Notes: generated by a model from the letters alone, not told the origin. DNA of 64,000 nt from Lepas anatifera (GCA_034440635.1 JAOTON010001598.1:310001-374000), one strand, 5' to 3'. Shown: positions 1 through 12,900, counted from the first letter of the stretch. Translations and numbers: made by a program.

Positions 1-1060
1 AAACACTGGAGATATAACCTTAAAAAAGCAGTGTCTTGTAGTCTAAGGTTCTTGAGCAAGTCTTTACGGAAGTGCATACTGTACCTACTTGCACCCCACA
101 GTCTGTATAACCGGCCTTGGATAATGCTTACTGGACATCGCCGGCTAAACAAACTCGGGCTGGGGTGTCCCTGATTTTTTAATTAAGAGAAGTAGTATGG
201 TGTGGGTTACCGTCCAAATACCAAGTACCAGGGGTTACCAAGTATGTCACCATCACTAAACAACTAGCCGGCGCCGATTGCAGACCGGGTTAGATAGGTG
301 TTAGAGGTGGGCGGAAGTGGCGTAGTCCGCCTCGGTGTCCAAAGTGCAGGAGGATGTCACTTTCATATAGTTAGTGTCTGTAAAAACCGACTCGTTCGCG
401 TCAACAGCGCAATTGTACGAGGCAGATATCCACTGGCAACGAGCCATATTTTTGTGAAGGAGAGTCGGGATTGTATGCGGCTGGGCCTGAACTCGCGACC
501 TCAGAGGCAACAAGTGCTCAATGTTCGATTAATGTGTGAATCTAGATGGAATCTGATCCATCAAGTGAAAACAAAATGGTGTGGGTACCAACTAAATATG
601 ATTGAACTAACTCGAGATCATTGAACATTCTTATATCACTAGACATATTTGACTTTGACTATTGCGATGCGCCCCTTTCCACCTTCAGATTGTCCTTTTA
701 TCTATTCCGCCCCAGTACAAATTTGGTTTAAAAAATACACCGATACGGAAGAAATATCGGTAACTAAACTGCCGGTTACGCGAATAAATGGTCACCAACA
801 TTTTCAATGGTTGCGTGCTAGTAGCAAATTATTTCCACTGCTTATTTCAAAAGGTGCCATACGAGTTTGGTTGCACTCGTATGTATCGCGCCGAGAACCA
901 CCTTAAGTCGATATTTATTTCCAATGAGAGATGTAGTTCCACCCATGATGGCTCAATCTCTGGTTAGCATAATCATCATGTTTGTTTTTTTGGGGCGTGT
1001 CGACAGCAGTGATGATTTTGCATCCTTGTCTCAACTTTTGGGCCTCTTCACTTATTATAA
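1..1060. other. No gene recognised
   Basis: Short open frames exist on both strands, but several begin at non-ATG codons and none shows a recognisable motif. A short motif (TGGTGTGGGT followed by ACC) occurs near 199 and again near 578, which hints at old repeated DNA. I see nothing else to annotate. Confidence 0.5.
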
Positions 1061-1062
1061 TT

Positions 1063-1308
1063 ATTGTGCCAGCTACAGAAGACCAGCGGCACTGACCTGA
1101 TAGTTGCCGAAGCTCATGTGGTCACAGGGACCTACTGGGCCTTTTATTGTGCCAGCTACAGAAGACCAGCGGCACTGACCTGATAGTTGCCGAGGCCCAT
1201 GTGGTCGCAGGAAACTTCGGGGCCTCATCACTGATTATGATTATTGTGCCAGCTACAGAAGACCAGCGGCACTGACCTGGTAGTTGCCGAAGCCCATGTG
1301 GTCGCAGG
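1063..1308. repeat. 66-bp unit in three spaced copies
   Basis: A unit starting ATTGTGCCAGCTACAGAAGA and ending near GTGGTC(A/G)CAGG occurs at about 1063-1128, 1146-1211 and 1243-1308. The copies differ at only a few positions. They are separated by unlike spacers of about 17 and 31 bp. This is a short interspersed tandem repeat and I see no coding role. Confidence 0.85.
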
Positions 1309-1421
1309 AGCAGTCGCACACGCTGAGATGCTTCCTGATCTCCAGTGGCATCTCTTCCAGGGGCATCGGGCCCGCGCCGCTCATCTCAGCCGGCCCCGCC
1401 TCATTCATTGTACAGCTGGTG

Positions 1422-1453
1422 TGACGTCATAGCCCGGGCGGCCTGTGACGTCA
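1422..1453. promoter_or_regulatory. Pair of full CRE palindromes
   Basis: TGACGTCA occurs at 1422-1429 and again at 1446-1453, 24 bp start to start, inside a locally GC-rich stretch (about 1300-1510). TGACGTCA is the full CREB/ATF binding palindrome. Whether the site is used, or is simply part of a repeat, cannot be told from sequence. A similar pair, in the opposite orientation, lies at 27842-27872. Confidence 0.45.
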
Positions 1454-2204
1454 CCGGGGCTCAACAGCACCTCGGCAGCTGACCGACTGGCAGACACGTG
1501 CTCCTGCAAATGGACGGGGAGTCGTTTGTTGGAGTCTAGAAGTTATTATAACTGATTATAATTATAATAATCGAATAATTGTGTAATAATTAATTAATAG
1601 TTGATTAATAGTTTAGTAATTAATACAAGTGAGTATGTGAACGGTTACTTGTGATATTTGACAGAGATGGGGGGGTCGATTTTTGGGGATTCCATTCCTT
1701 ACCTACGTGATAGAATGGACGCTGCAAGTGGTGCGAGTGTGTCTAAAACTGATGCGACCGTACAAACTTGCCCCTTCACACCATTCTTTCCTTTCTGCTA
1801 GAAAACTGCCTGCCAAATTTAGTTTAGACTCTTTGCACTTTGTTCTCCTGGCTTCCACTTCTTCAAAAGTTTTAAGATTCCCATCGGGGATCGAAATCTG
1901 AAATCAGCATAGGCACCTGATAAAAGATTCACTGCAAAAAGTTCATATATATATATATATCTCTCTCTCTGCCGAGACCTAACTTTAGCTTGGAGTCTAG
2001 ACCTATGGAAATATTTTCAAACTGGTACCTTTACTTTCTGTTTTGCGTTCGTGTCTGTGGGCAAAGTAAACTAAAAAGTTGTGGGTATAATGTATATGGT
2101 GTAGGTTCTTCCTACACTATGGATGGAGATTGAGGGGGGGCGGTCAGTACTTTCGGTCTTCCATAGGCTTTGGATAGGGCTTGTATTGCCGTGCCAGTGT
2201 TATG
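1454..2204. other. No gene; AT-rich stretch and short compound microsatellite
   Basis: An AT-rich run (about 1540-1625) is followed by ordinary sequence and a short (AT)n(CT)n tract at about 1945-1970. No coding signal is recognised. The sequence at 2110-2204 is not part of the family 1 element that follows. Confidence 0.5.
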
Positions 2205-4190
2205 CCAGGTCCGGGGACGACTGATCTGATTGTTTGTACCCGAAGCTTATCTGGTGCCCTATAAGCATCTGGTGTCCCCTGAGCAGCTCTGGGGCTTTTT
2301 AACTGATTGGGCCCCGAGCTGATGAGGGATCCCTGAGCTGATTTAGTGCCCATGACTTGAACTTGCCCCCTGAGCTGATCGATCTGTTGCACCCTCAGCA
2401 GATATACTGCCCCTAAACTTAACTAATGCCACCTGAGTCGATCTGGTGCCTGCTGAGTCATCATTGTGTCTTCTGAGCCCATCTGATTCCCTTTGAGCTA
2501 TTCTGGTGCTCCATGGATAGTATGGTGCCCTTTAAGCTGACCTGGGCCTCCTGGGTTGATAACGTGATTTCCTGAGCAGCTCCCAGGCCCTGAGCTGAGC
2601 TGGGTCCACAGGGGTTGGTGAGTGCCCCTGAGATGGTATAGGGCTTCTGAGCTGATAAAGTGCCTCCTGACTTGATCTGGTATTCTCGAGCTGATCTGGG
2701 CCCCAAGCTGGTCGGGGATCACTGATCTGATTGCTTGTCCCCGAAGCTGATTTGGTGTCCTATGGGCCGATCTGGTGTCCTCTGAGCAGCTCTGGGGCTT
2801 TTGAACTGATTGGGCCCCGAGGTGGTTATGGATCACTGAGCTGATTTAGTGTCCATGACTTTATCTTGTCCCCTGACCTGATTTGAGGCCCCCGAACTGA
2901 TCTGGGGCCCCAAGAGCTGATCTGGGGCCCAAGAGCGGATCTGGGTTCTGAGGGTACCCTGAGGTGGTGAGAGCCCCTAATGTTGGCTTGAGGCCCCTGA
3001 GGTGATCTGGCGCCTTAAACTGTTCTGGGGCTCTTGAACTGGTTTACGGCCCTATAAGCCTATCTGTGACCCATTGAGCTAGTCTGATGACCTCATCTCT
3101 AGGGCTAATGAGCTAGTCTAGTCCCTGGGTGAAGCATGAGCTGCTCTGGGGCCCTGATCTACATCAGGGGCCCCTGAGGTGGTCTTGAATAGACAGATAA
3201 TAAGAACACAAGACCAACTCCCATCATCTCGGGGCGGGGTCACTGAGCTAGTCTATTCCCTGGGGGTACAACTGGGGGATGGGGAAGCTGCTCTGGAGGC
3301 CTCTGATCCACACTTGGAGGCCCCAGAGCTGGTCTTGAATAGATGGGGAATAAGAACACGATGGAACTCTCCTTGTAAGCGGAGCTAACGAGGAATGAGG
3401 AATCTCTAAAACGGTTTGTGATGCCTAGGCACCCCTGGTTATATAAATTGCTTATTATACTGGTGGATTCTTGGAAGAGATGATAAAAAGGCATGTGCCC
3501 CTGAGCTCAGAGCACAGTCCCCTAAACCAGGATTTTTACGAATTAATCTAAATGAAGAACTAGTTTTCACAATTGTCAACCCTGTCCCACCATCCCCATC
3601 CAAACCACCGGCCTGTTCACCTTTCCTTTACTCTTAACTGGGACCGATCCTTGAGAATATGGAACTTAATAATCGCGTTCAAAAGGTATCTCCCAAATTA
3701 TTCCGGCAGCAAAAATTTTGTTCTTCCAACGACACTATGCTATTCCTCGTCCCACGGCGATTGTGGGAGGCAAGGAACTTAATCCGCGCTCAGCCAGGGC
3801 TCACTCGTCACGACAAAACCAGTGGGCATAAAAATGAATTTTCGACTCCAATATGCCTTAACTTGCACATGGTAACAGATATTACGTGTTCCGCTGATTT
3901 CTCTAATGTTAAGTACTTGCATGAGGTGGCTGATTTTCCTTAAATCTATCCAAAACAATCGTGTTTTGGCTACTTTCATGACATTTTTCTGACATTTTTT
4001 TCTTTTTTTTGGTTTTAATCGAGTTTTCTTTCTCCGTCAATGATTTATGTGCATTTTTATTAAACCAAAGATGCCCAAAAAATGATATAAACAAAAATAT
4101 GGTAAGTTTTCTAGCTTACGTTAAAAGTGCCCTTTTTTCCCGGGGTGCTCCTCGAAGTTGGTGTGCCCCCATACTCTGGCTGCGCCCCTG
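2205..4190 (+). mobile_element. hAT-like family 1, copy 1 (5'-truncated)
   Basis: The last 600 bp and the GCTGATCTGGTGCCC-type minirepeat region match the complete copy at 9922-15594. The right end reads CTCTGGCTGCGCCCCTG, the reverse complement of the hAT-like terminus CAGGGGCGCAGCCAG. The left terminus and the whole array of about 540-bp units are missing: similarity starts abruptly near 2205-2215, matching about 13668 in copy 2. The sequence after 4190 (ATGGGGAG) has no clear partner at the left, as expected for a truncated copy. No transposase frame is present. Confidence 0.8.
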
Positions 4191-6829
4191 ATGGGGAGTG
4201 CCTTCTGTGTCCCCTGGATTCGGCAGGATGCTGTGCAGGCGCGCACACTGGATTTTCGCTTGGCTGACGAAGGGGTGGGGCAGGCTGATGAGGGGCGGCA
4301 TGTCGCGCGCAGGATTTCTTTTCCTGACGAGGGGGCGGCAGTTTCGGAATAGTCGCGACTTGAATTCCATGCTGAGTGAATGATTCAATGCAGGGGCGGC
4401 ACGCTTTGGGCAGGGGCGGCAAGGTGAGAGTAGAAATGGTACTAAAACGCAGATCAAGGCTCATTTCTGCCCTTGATGGATGCTTGCAGTGGTCAACTAT
4501 TACCAAAAGCCTATGTCAAGAGCCTTCGGCGCCCGATACGGGCGAGGGGTGCCACTTTGGAGTCGAAGCCTTTGAGAGCACTTGGAGTCGCCCGCTGCCC
4601 CCTTCCCCCCCCACGGGTACATTAATGATACTGCGACTCACTTGCATAGCATCCCCACTCTGACGCTTTTGGGGTCAGTAATAAAATTTGGTCCGCAATC
4701 ATGGACTTTGTCCAAGGCAAAAAACTGCACATGATTAAATATTTGCGGAGCCATTAACCCAAGTTAATTCTTGTCCATTCAGTCACAGACCATCTGTAGA
4801 ATCTTGAATATATAATAATCATAGAGTCGCACGCCGTCTCATGATGGCTGACTTCAATTTGGTTTCCTTCACCGTGATGCCATTGACCTGACCTTCATGC
4901 GCGTACAGAATCGTTAAAAACCACTAGACTTCAAAGATTCGTAGCACAAAATCCTGTGGTGAACAGTGCTAACACGCACTTTGGTCAACGTGTGTCTCTA
5001 GTCTACTTGTTGCAGGCTACATAAACGCAGAAGAAGCGTTGAGCATGGCAACTGATCCTGAATCGACTCCTCCCACTGACCAATTACTTTCTTTTAACTC
5101 GAACTGGTGTCGAGGCATTGTTTTGATAAGCAACATGATACTCCGTTTGTTGAAGATACTTCACCCATTGTAGTCGCCCAAACTCCGATTCAAAGCACAT
5201 TCGTTCTTGAATACTTGATTGCATTCAGGGACGTGATTTTTTAGAATGATTAGGGGTGCCCAAATTTGTCACAACGTCAATAACCACCATATCAAAGGGT
5301 GATATCACATTATTACCCGAGTTTTAGCCCTCCCACAGACCTGTTCGACCGTTTACAACCATTCCGAAGTCCATAAAATGAAAAAAAATGAACACTGAAG
5401 TATATTCTAACACCACCTCGACGTTTCATTAGGGGAGCCCAGACATGACATGCACATCCGCGATGTCATTGCATGTTACACGGTGCCATTTAAAGTTGGA
5501 TTCAATCTCAATGAGCAGCACTCTGAGCAAACCGCTTCTCTTCGGCAGTGTGGGGCGATAACTGCTGGTCGGATGGCCTCACTCCGGCGAACTCAGTGTC
5601 TGGGCTAATTGAAAACAGTATCTCTTCAGCGAGATGCATGCATGCATTCATTATCCGGCTGGACAGGCGGGCGCGACGCTCCGAAGCCGCCAGCTTTGCA
5701 TTGTCACGCCGGTAATAGTTTCCGGACTTTGTGCGGGATACTCGTGTGTGGCGGGTGCCCGGGAAGCCCGGCTCCACCTCTGTGTATCAACAGAAATAGA
5801 ACGCCGACCCGGCGACATTTTGAGCCCTCTGTAAAATGAAACGCTGTTTGGTGCATGTTTGATGCAGACTGTATTTATCAGGGTATTAGATACACAGCTG
5901 AATGCATTTCATTGCATCTTGTGAGCTGAAAGCAATATCTGAACAGCATTATCGCAATCTTGTGCTCGCAAACAATGGGCTCGATTGTCTTTCTCTTTTG
6001 CATGTAATTGCATCTCTCTTGCCTTTTGGAAATTCAGTCGACTAAACAAAAGTTACACCGGTGCTTTTTGGGTATTAACGAGCTTCAGTAAATAGCAGAT
6101 TGCTAGAATCGACTGAAATCAGTTAGTGTAGTTATTTACAGGAAACATGGTTTTTCTAAGCTCGTTGAAGTAAAGTGGATTAGTATGCCAAGAGTACCTT
6201 ACATTTTTGGTAAAGTATTTGGTCGGGAAATTTAGCTTTGACAACGCTGGGATCCCCATCCCACCCAAATCGCCCCCTCATTTCTCATTACTGATTATGG
6301 CAGGGACATGGATCTCCCTATGGCTTCGTTCTGCCATGGTATACCATGACAGTGGTGGAGCCATAGGCAATACAACAACACTACTGTTCATTCATTTTGT
6401 TACGGGTTCATTTGCTTAAATGGAAAACTATGTTTTTTTGGAAATTACGTGTTATATAGTTTCAAAAACTCTCATTCTTTTGAAATGCTATTCAGCCTGA
6501 TTTAGCCTGCATGAATAGGTGAAGTAATAGAACAAAATGTATCAGGCAGGTTCATTCTGTCTTTTTTCTCCATTGCTAGCGCTTTTGTTTTTACAAATCA
6601 GCCTCAAAGTTGCGTAGGTTGAGTTACCTTACGCGAAAACGTTCAGTGGAGGCTGCTGTAATATTTCGTAATCAACAACTTCTATTATTCGTTACAGAAA
6701 ATTTATTTTTTAACTAATACCTGTAATGCTTCTGCAAAGATGCAGTGGTTTTCCTTCTGAAAGAATGCTGTCTGGGGCCTTTTAGGTGTTGCAAAGATAA
6801 AAGAGGGAAGACTGGGGAGCTGGAATGAT
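4191..6829. other. No gene recognised
   Basis: The motif AGGGGCGGCA recurs four times in about 140 bp (near 4280, 4331, 4391 and 4411), suggesting a small degenerate repeat next to the element end. The rest, including frames of up to 95 codons, shows no recognisable domain. Confidence 0.45.
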
Positions 6830-6860
6830 TTCAGTTCAGTTCAGTTCAGTTCAGTTCAGT
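6830..6860. repeat. (TTCAG)n pentanucleotide, LINE 3' tail
   Basis: Six tandem TTCAG units sit at the 3' side of the minus-strand LINE fragment. Simple-repeat 3' tails instead of poly(A) are typical of CR1/L2-type elements, so I read this tract as the element's tail. Confidence 0.75.
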
Positions 6861-7036
6861 ATATTAAGAAATAATCAACACGAGTTAAAAATAATGGGGT
6901 GGCTTTTTGTGTTTCCACGTTAGTCATTAAAAGAAGGCAACACTTAATATAATATAAAAACTTGGGATAAAAGACAGAAAAAAATCATGCATACAGAGTA
7001 AAGTCACACATAAAATCATACATAAAACAAATACGA

Positions 7037-7551
7037 TCACTGCAGCTTTCTCATCTGTCTCTCCATCAGCATACATCTTAGAGTTGCCTTGAAAGGCACT
7101 TCTTCTCCTTTATCCAGCACGTTCAGCAGAGCTGCCCCCGGTATGCCAGCCTACGCCGCCCGGCTTCAGTCCGGATCCGCGGGAGGGACAGCTCCGCTGA
7201 CCGGCGTGTCGCGTGGTTGTGAATGGTGTTGCGTGGTGGGCCTATGGTGTTAGCTATGTATGGTGGAGTGCCAGTGCGAATGGTTTTGTGAAGTGAGGGA
7301 AGTGTGTGATAGTGAATGAGGCTGTTGGCGTCCAGCCACTTCAGCCGCTCAACAACATCGTAAATGTGGTCGTGTTTCCGACGTCCGCTGATAACCCGGG
7401 CGCAGAAGTTGATGATTTTTTTAATTTTGCGAATCTGAGTAGGGTTACATGAGCCGTAAACGCACAGACAGTAACGAAAAACAGACAAAACTAGATATTG
7501 GACGATTTGGGGCATCAGCTGAGCCGGCACAACATGACGAACGTGAGTCAA
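7037..7551 (-). pseudogene. Reverse transcriptase C-terminal fragment, frameshifted
   Basis: The frame contains LVLSVFRYCLCVYGS, then KIINFCARVISGRRKHDHIYD and a WLDAN segment. This order is typical of the region downstream of the reverse transcriptase catalytic core in CR1/L2 elements. The same order is seen in the fragment at 57103-57875 (RVRYCISVFGN, KIINYAAKVIFGRKKFDHV, LGWL). The main frame stops at 7120-7122. A one-base shift near 7128-7134 continues in a second frame for about 30 codons to a stop at 7037-7039, restoring the C-terminal similarity (ALLNVLDKGEEVPF against LLYNDLPNDLKMLPV). The N-terminal endonuclease and catalytic part are absent. This is a dead copy. Confidence 0.75.
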
Positions 7552-8093
7552 TGCGATTAGTTTGAGTCAATTCAATAGTTTGGGGTCAAATTTAAATGCT
7601 TAAATATTGGAAATTTTGATTTCTGCAGGCTCCCCTGTGATTGTTTCCGTCTTAAAATTAGTTAATACGTGCCAGGATCCAAGTGTCTAAAGTTGATCTC
7701 TGGATAAAAATAGAGCGTTTCAAACTTGCATGCCCAGTATATTTATATTTAATTGTTATCATTCGAAGAGGGTGGCGTGTGGGAAAACTAAATCCACCCT
7801 TGGCTGTGGTGTTTATTCCTTTTTTACCTCGTCTCTGTGAATTACTGCCCCGGCTGTGCCTCGCAGAGGTGCAGAAAGTATGCTGGCTGTCACAAACTCA
7901 ATGCGACGTATGCCTCCTCTGTCACACAGAGCTGGAAATAATAATTGTATACTTGAATACTATTTCCAATATGCTGAATGTCCTCTACCTGTCCCTTACT
8001 TTTTGCAGCAGACAAGGTTCTAGCACCAAACCATTACAGCATGAAAGTAGTAAGTTTTCATTTATAGATCATCTTTTTGTTTTTGGAAGGAAA

Positions 8094-8355
8094 ATTTCCA
8101 ATTATGGGTCATTTTTTCCAGTATTAGGGTCATAACTATTATTGGCAACTCTGACTGCAGTCTCCCCCAATGACATGCATTTCCTTTTTCAGGAAGTTTC
8201 CATTTTTGAAAGGAGTGTTTCCAATTATGGTACTTTTCCACATGATTACATGTAGCAATTATCATGAAAATAGTCATTATTGGGAACATACCTATTAATG
8301 GGAGCGTACATGTACACACAATTGGGAACCCTAACCACAGCTTCCCCCATTAAAC
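8094..8355. repeat. Diverged direct duplication
   Basis: TTTCCAATTATGG occurs at 8094-8106 and 8218-8230. Each copy is followed by a block containing a ...CAGxxTCCCCCAxT... motif (about 8155 and 8335). The spacing differs, so the copies are old and have gained or lost sequence. No function can be assigned. Confidence 0.4.
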
Positions 8356-8675
8356 TTCTATCTCACTTATCAACAAAAGGGAAAAAATGTCAATGTCAAC
8401 ATAGTATTTGAATCTTCCTTAAATGTGTTGGTAAAGTGGACCTTAGGTAGCATTTTTATAAACACATCAAATGCTTAAAATTTGCATCCCACTCACGATC
8501 ATTACCTGCCTGGTCATTCCTTTTTGCAGTAAAAACTCTGAGGCAACTAGCCTGCATAGATGTAAAATTATGTCTATTGTCCTAATAGGTACAGAGGTAT
8601 TGGAATTCACATACCAAAGAAAGATCCAGTGTAGTCAAAATCCTGCTTTAACTCCATGCAGTTCAGGTCCTGTGC

Positions 8676-8704
8676 GTTGCTTACCACCACTGGTAGTAAG
8701 CAAC
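8676..8704. other. 29-nt imperfect palindrome
   Basis: GTTGCTTACCACCA, one central base, then TGGTAGTAAGCAAC. The arms pair over 14 bp with one mismatch. It could fold as a hairpin in DNA or RNA. No surrounding gene context supports a role. Confidence 0.6.
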
Positions 8705-9921
8705 ACAACCCCAACCAGCGTTTTTCGAAGTCTATTTCTTTCTGAGATTTGCTGTGATTTTCTGAGATAAGAAGGGGGTCTACTCGGCCCCCTCCAGTGC
8801 ACGTTAGTTCCAGGCCCCTCTCCAGTGTGGGTGTTAACACTTTGTGGAGGACTGCATTAGCACACATTTGCTATCTGTACAATATTGATATGATAATTTG
8901 ATCATGAAAACTCACCTGAATCACTGTTGTTGCCAGCCTGTTGCTGGCGCCAACTCTCCCAACTTCCTCCAGCTCCAAATCTATCTAACCAATCTAGGGC
9001 ACAAATAAACTAAGGCACAAGCAGGCTAAGGAATGAAAAACCAAGCTTGGTATGGGAAAGTGCATCAGTCTTGCAATAGCCTACATTCATCTTAGATAAG
9101 CCATGGGCAGCAATATTTATTCTAGCTAGTTTTAACCTGCACTTATCTCAAATATACCTAATGAATATGCCCTCAAAATAAGTGGCTTCCGGCTTGTTTA
9201 AATTTTTGGCAGGCTCTACTTCACATAAACATTTCTAGCTTGTCTTGTCGCTGTTGCGCAGTTTAAGTAGAATTGCTGCCCAGCTATGTTTATTTTCTTA
9301 GTCAATTAGTACTTTTATTAGTAGCTTATAGGCGTACTTAATACTAAATTCGAAAAATAGGGGCCAATAAATCGAAGACACTCAAAATGTAACTATGATT
9401 TAACCTGAAAAAATGGAAAGAGTAGTACTTGATAAAGTATCTGCGTTATCGTTAATGCCTTAAATATGCCCACAATCGTGTATTTCTCGAAAAAATTGAC
9501 TGTCACATTTCCGTTATCTAGGCGACAACTTTCTGCAAAATACTAACAATCAGCCCCATTGGGCTGCATGTTAAAATCTGGCAACTGTGACAGCGGTTTG
9601 CGGGTTTTCTGCAGCGGGGTCCCTCGTTTTAGTAGAAACTGAACACAGTATCAATATTATATTACTAATGGTACGCTGTGCAATTGAAGAACAGAGCTGC
9701 TAAGTTAAAATATTTCCTACACGCTTCATTCTCTATTTCGAAAATATGGGGTTTGATCTTGAGCCATACAGTCAGGATCGCTATTTTGTCACAATTATGC
9801 ACCTCAATTTTCGTAAATGTGTCACAAACTCCGGTAGCCGAGTTGGCAAGTTTCTGCACCTCTGGTGCCTCGGGCCGGTTTTTCTCTGAACTCCCGATCA
9901 AAAGAAAATAAATATCCTAGC

Positions 9922-12900
9922 CAGGGGCGCAGCCAGGGGGGCACAGGGGGCACGTGCCCCCCATCGGTGCCGGGGTGCCCTTTTGATTGCCAGGTGGTGT
10001 GCCCTCTTTGAGCCGTGCCGCTCGAAATTTAGTACCCTACGTCGTTGAGCTTAGATGGAACTAGACTGCATGTAGTGATTTAAGCTATTGTTTGACAATT
10101 AAGTGCCTTTTTGGTCAGTTAGGGCATTCTGTCGCCTTTCCAAGCACCCGGGAAGAGCATAGGCACGTAATCCGTTTCCAGATAATGCCTCATCGTCGCC
10201 AATAATCGTATGGGCAGAGCAAATCTGGTGCCCCTTGATCTCATCTGGTGCCCCCTGAGCGCTGGTCTTGAACCCTGGAGCTGATCATGTGCCCTCTGAG
10301 CTGATCTGATGCCCTTGTAGTCAATCTGGTGCCCCCCTGAGAAAATAATTGTGCCTTCTGAATCTATATAATGTTCTCTGAGTTAGTCTGATGCCTCCGA
10401 GCTTGCCTGGTGCCCTATTAGCTGTTTTAGTGCCCCTTGAGCTGATCCGGGCCCCCTGAACTTATTTAATGCCTCCCGGAGTTTATCTACTGTCCAGGGC
10501 CACAGCCAGGGGACACAGGGGGCACGTGCCCCCATCGGTGCCGGGTGCCCTTTTGATTGCCAGGTGGTGTACCCCCTTTGGGCCGTGCCGCTCGAAATTT
10601 AGTGCCCTACGCCGTTGAACCTAGACGGAACTAGGCCGCATTTAGCGATTTCAACTATTGTTTTACAATTAAGTGCCTTTTTGGTCACCTAAAACATTCT
10701 GTCGCCTTTCCAAGCACCCGGAAATAGTATAGGCACGTAATCCGTTTCCAGATAATGCCTCATCGTCGCCAATAATCGTACGGGTGGAACTCATCTGGTG
10801 CCCCCTGGAGGTGATCATGTGCCTTCTGAGCTGATCTGATGCCCTCGTAGTCAATCTGGTGCCCCCTCCCCTGAATAAATAATTGTGCCTTCTGAACCTA
10901 TATAATGCTCTCTGAGTTAGTCTGATGCCTCCGAGCTTGCCTGCTGCGCTATTAGCTGTTTTAGTACCCCTTGAGCTGATCCGGGCCCCCTGAACTTATT
11001 TAATGCCTCCCGGAGTTTATCTACTGTCCAGGGGGGCACAAGGGGCACGTGCACCCATCGGTGCCGGGGTGCCCTTTTGATTGTCAGGTGGTGTACCCTC
11101 TTTGGGCCGTGCCGCTCGAAATTTAGTGCCCTGCGCCGTTGAACCTAGATGGAACTAGACTGCATTTAGCGATTTCAACTATTGTTTGACAACTAAGTGC
11201 CTTTTTGGTCAGCTAGGGCATTCTGTCGCCTTTCCAAACACCCGGGAAGAGCAAAGGCACGTAATCCGTTTCCAGATAATGCCTCATCGTCGCCAATAAT
11301 CGTATGGGCAGAGCAAATCTGGTGCCCCTTGATCTCATCTGGTGCCCCTGAGCGCTGGTCTTGAACCCTGGAGCTGATCATGTGCCCTCTGAGCTGATCT
11401 GATGCCCTTGTAGTCAATCTGGTGCCCCCCCCCTGAGAAAATAATTGTGCCTTCTGAATCTATATAATGCTCTCTGAGTTAGTCTGATGCCTCCGAGCTT
11501 GCCTGGTGCCCTATTAGCTGTTTTAGTGCCCCTTGAGCTGATCCGGGCCCCCTGAACTTATTTAATGCCTCCCGTAGTTTATCTACTGTCCAGGGCCACA
11601 GCCAGGGGACACAGGGGGCACGTGCCCCCATCGGTGCCGGGTGCCCTTTTGATTGCCAGGTGGTGTACCCCCTTTGGGCCGTGCCGCTCGAAATTTAGTG
11701 CCCTACGCCGTTGAACCTAGACGGAACTAGGCCGCACTTAGCGATTTCAACTATTGTTTGACAATTAAGTGCCTTTTTGGTCACCTAAAACATTCTGTCG
11801 CCTTTCCAAGCACCCGGAAATAGTATAGGCACGTAATCCGTTTCCAGATAATGCCTCATCGTCGCCAATAATCGTACGGGTGGAACTCATCTGGTGCCCC
11901 CAAGAGCTGATCATGTGCCCTCTGAGCTGATCTGATGCCCTTGTAGTCAATCTAGTGCCCCCTCCCCTGAATAAATAATTGTGCCTTCTGAACCTATATA
12001 ATGCTCTCTGAGTTAGTCTGATGCCTCCGAGCTTGCCTGCTGCCCTATTAGCTGTTTTAGTACCCCTTGAGCTGATCCGGGCCCCCTGAACTTATTTAAT
12101 GCCTCCCGGAGTTTATCTACTGTCCAGGGGGGCACAAGGGGCACGTGCACCCATCGGTGCCGGGGTACCCTTTTGATTGCCAGGTGGTGTACCCTCTTTG
12201 GGCCGTGCCGCTCGAAATTTAGTGCCCTGCGCCGTTGAACCTAAATGTAACTAGACTGCATTTAGCGATTTCAACTATTGTTTGACAACTAAGTGCCTTT
12301 TTGGTCAGCTAGGGCATTCTGTCGCCTTTCCAAGCACCCGGGAAGAGCATAGGCACGCAATCCGTTTCCAGATAATGCCTCTTCGTCGCCAATAATCGTA
12401 CGGGTGGAGCTCATCTGGTGCCCCTTGGAGCTGATCATGTGCCCTCTGAGCTGATCTGGTGCCCTCGTAGTCAATCTGGTGCCCTCCTGAGAAAATAAGT
12501 GTGCCTTCTGAGCCTATAAAATACTCTCTGAGTTAGTTTGATGCCTCCGAGCTTGCCTGGAGTCCTTTTAGCTGTTTTAGTGCCCCTTGAGCTGTTCCGG
12601 GCCCTCTGAGCTTATTTAATGCCTCCCGGAGTTTATCTACTGTCCAGGGGTGCAGCCAGGAAGGCACAGGGGGCACGTGCCCCCATCACTGCCGGGGTGC
12701 CCTTTTGATTGCCAGGTGGTGTACCAAATTTGGGCCGTGCCGCTCGAAATTTAGTGCCCTAGCCGTTGAACCTAGATGTAACTGGACCGCATGTAGCGAT
12801 TGAAACTATTGTTGGACAACTTAATACCTTTCTCGGTCAGCTAGGGTATTCTATCGCCTTTCCAAGCACCCGGGAAGAGTATGGGCACCTAGTATGTGTC

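Larger units (their letters stand above)
6830..7555 (-). mobile_element. CR1/L2-type LINE fragment, 5'-truncated
   Basis: On the minus strand this block runs from the end of a reverse transcriptase gene through about 180 bp of 3' untranslated sequence to a (CTGAA)n tail. Its 5' limit is near 7555, where the minus-strand frame meets a stop and similarity to the related fragment at 56884-57875 ends. Such 5' truncation is the usual result of target-primed reverse transcription. The two LINE fragments belong to the same clade but are clearly different families. Confidence 0.75.
7560..9913. other. No gene recognised
   Basis: AT-rich sequence with scattered short frames and no recognisable domain. 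It contains the diverged duplication at 8094-8355 and the hairpin at 8676-8704, listed separately. Confidence 0.45.

Noticed and set aside
2205..3180. CRISPR-like array of short repeats
   Set aside because: Units are degenerate, of variable length and without unique spacers. The genome is metazoan and the region is a transposon interior.
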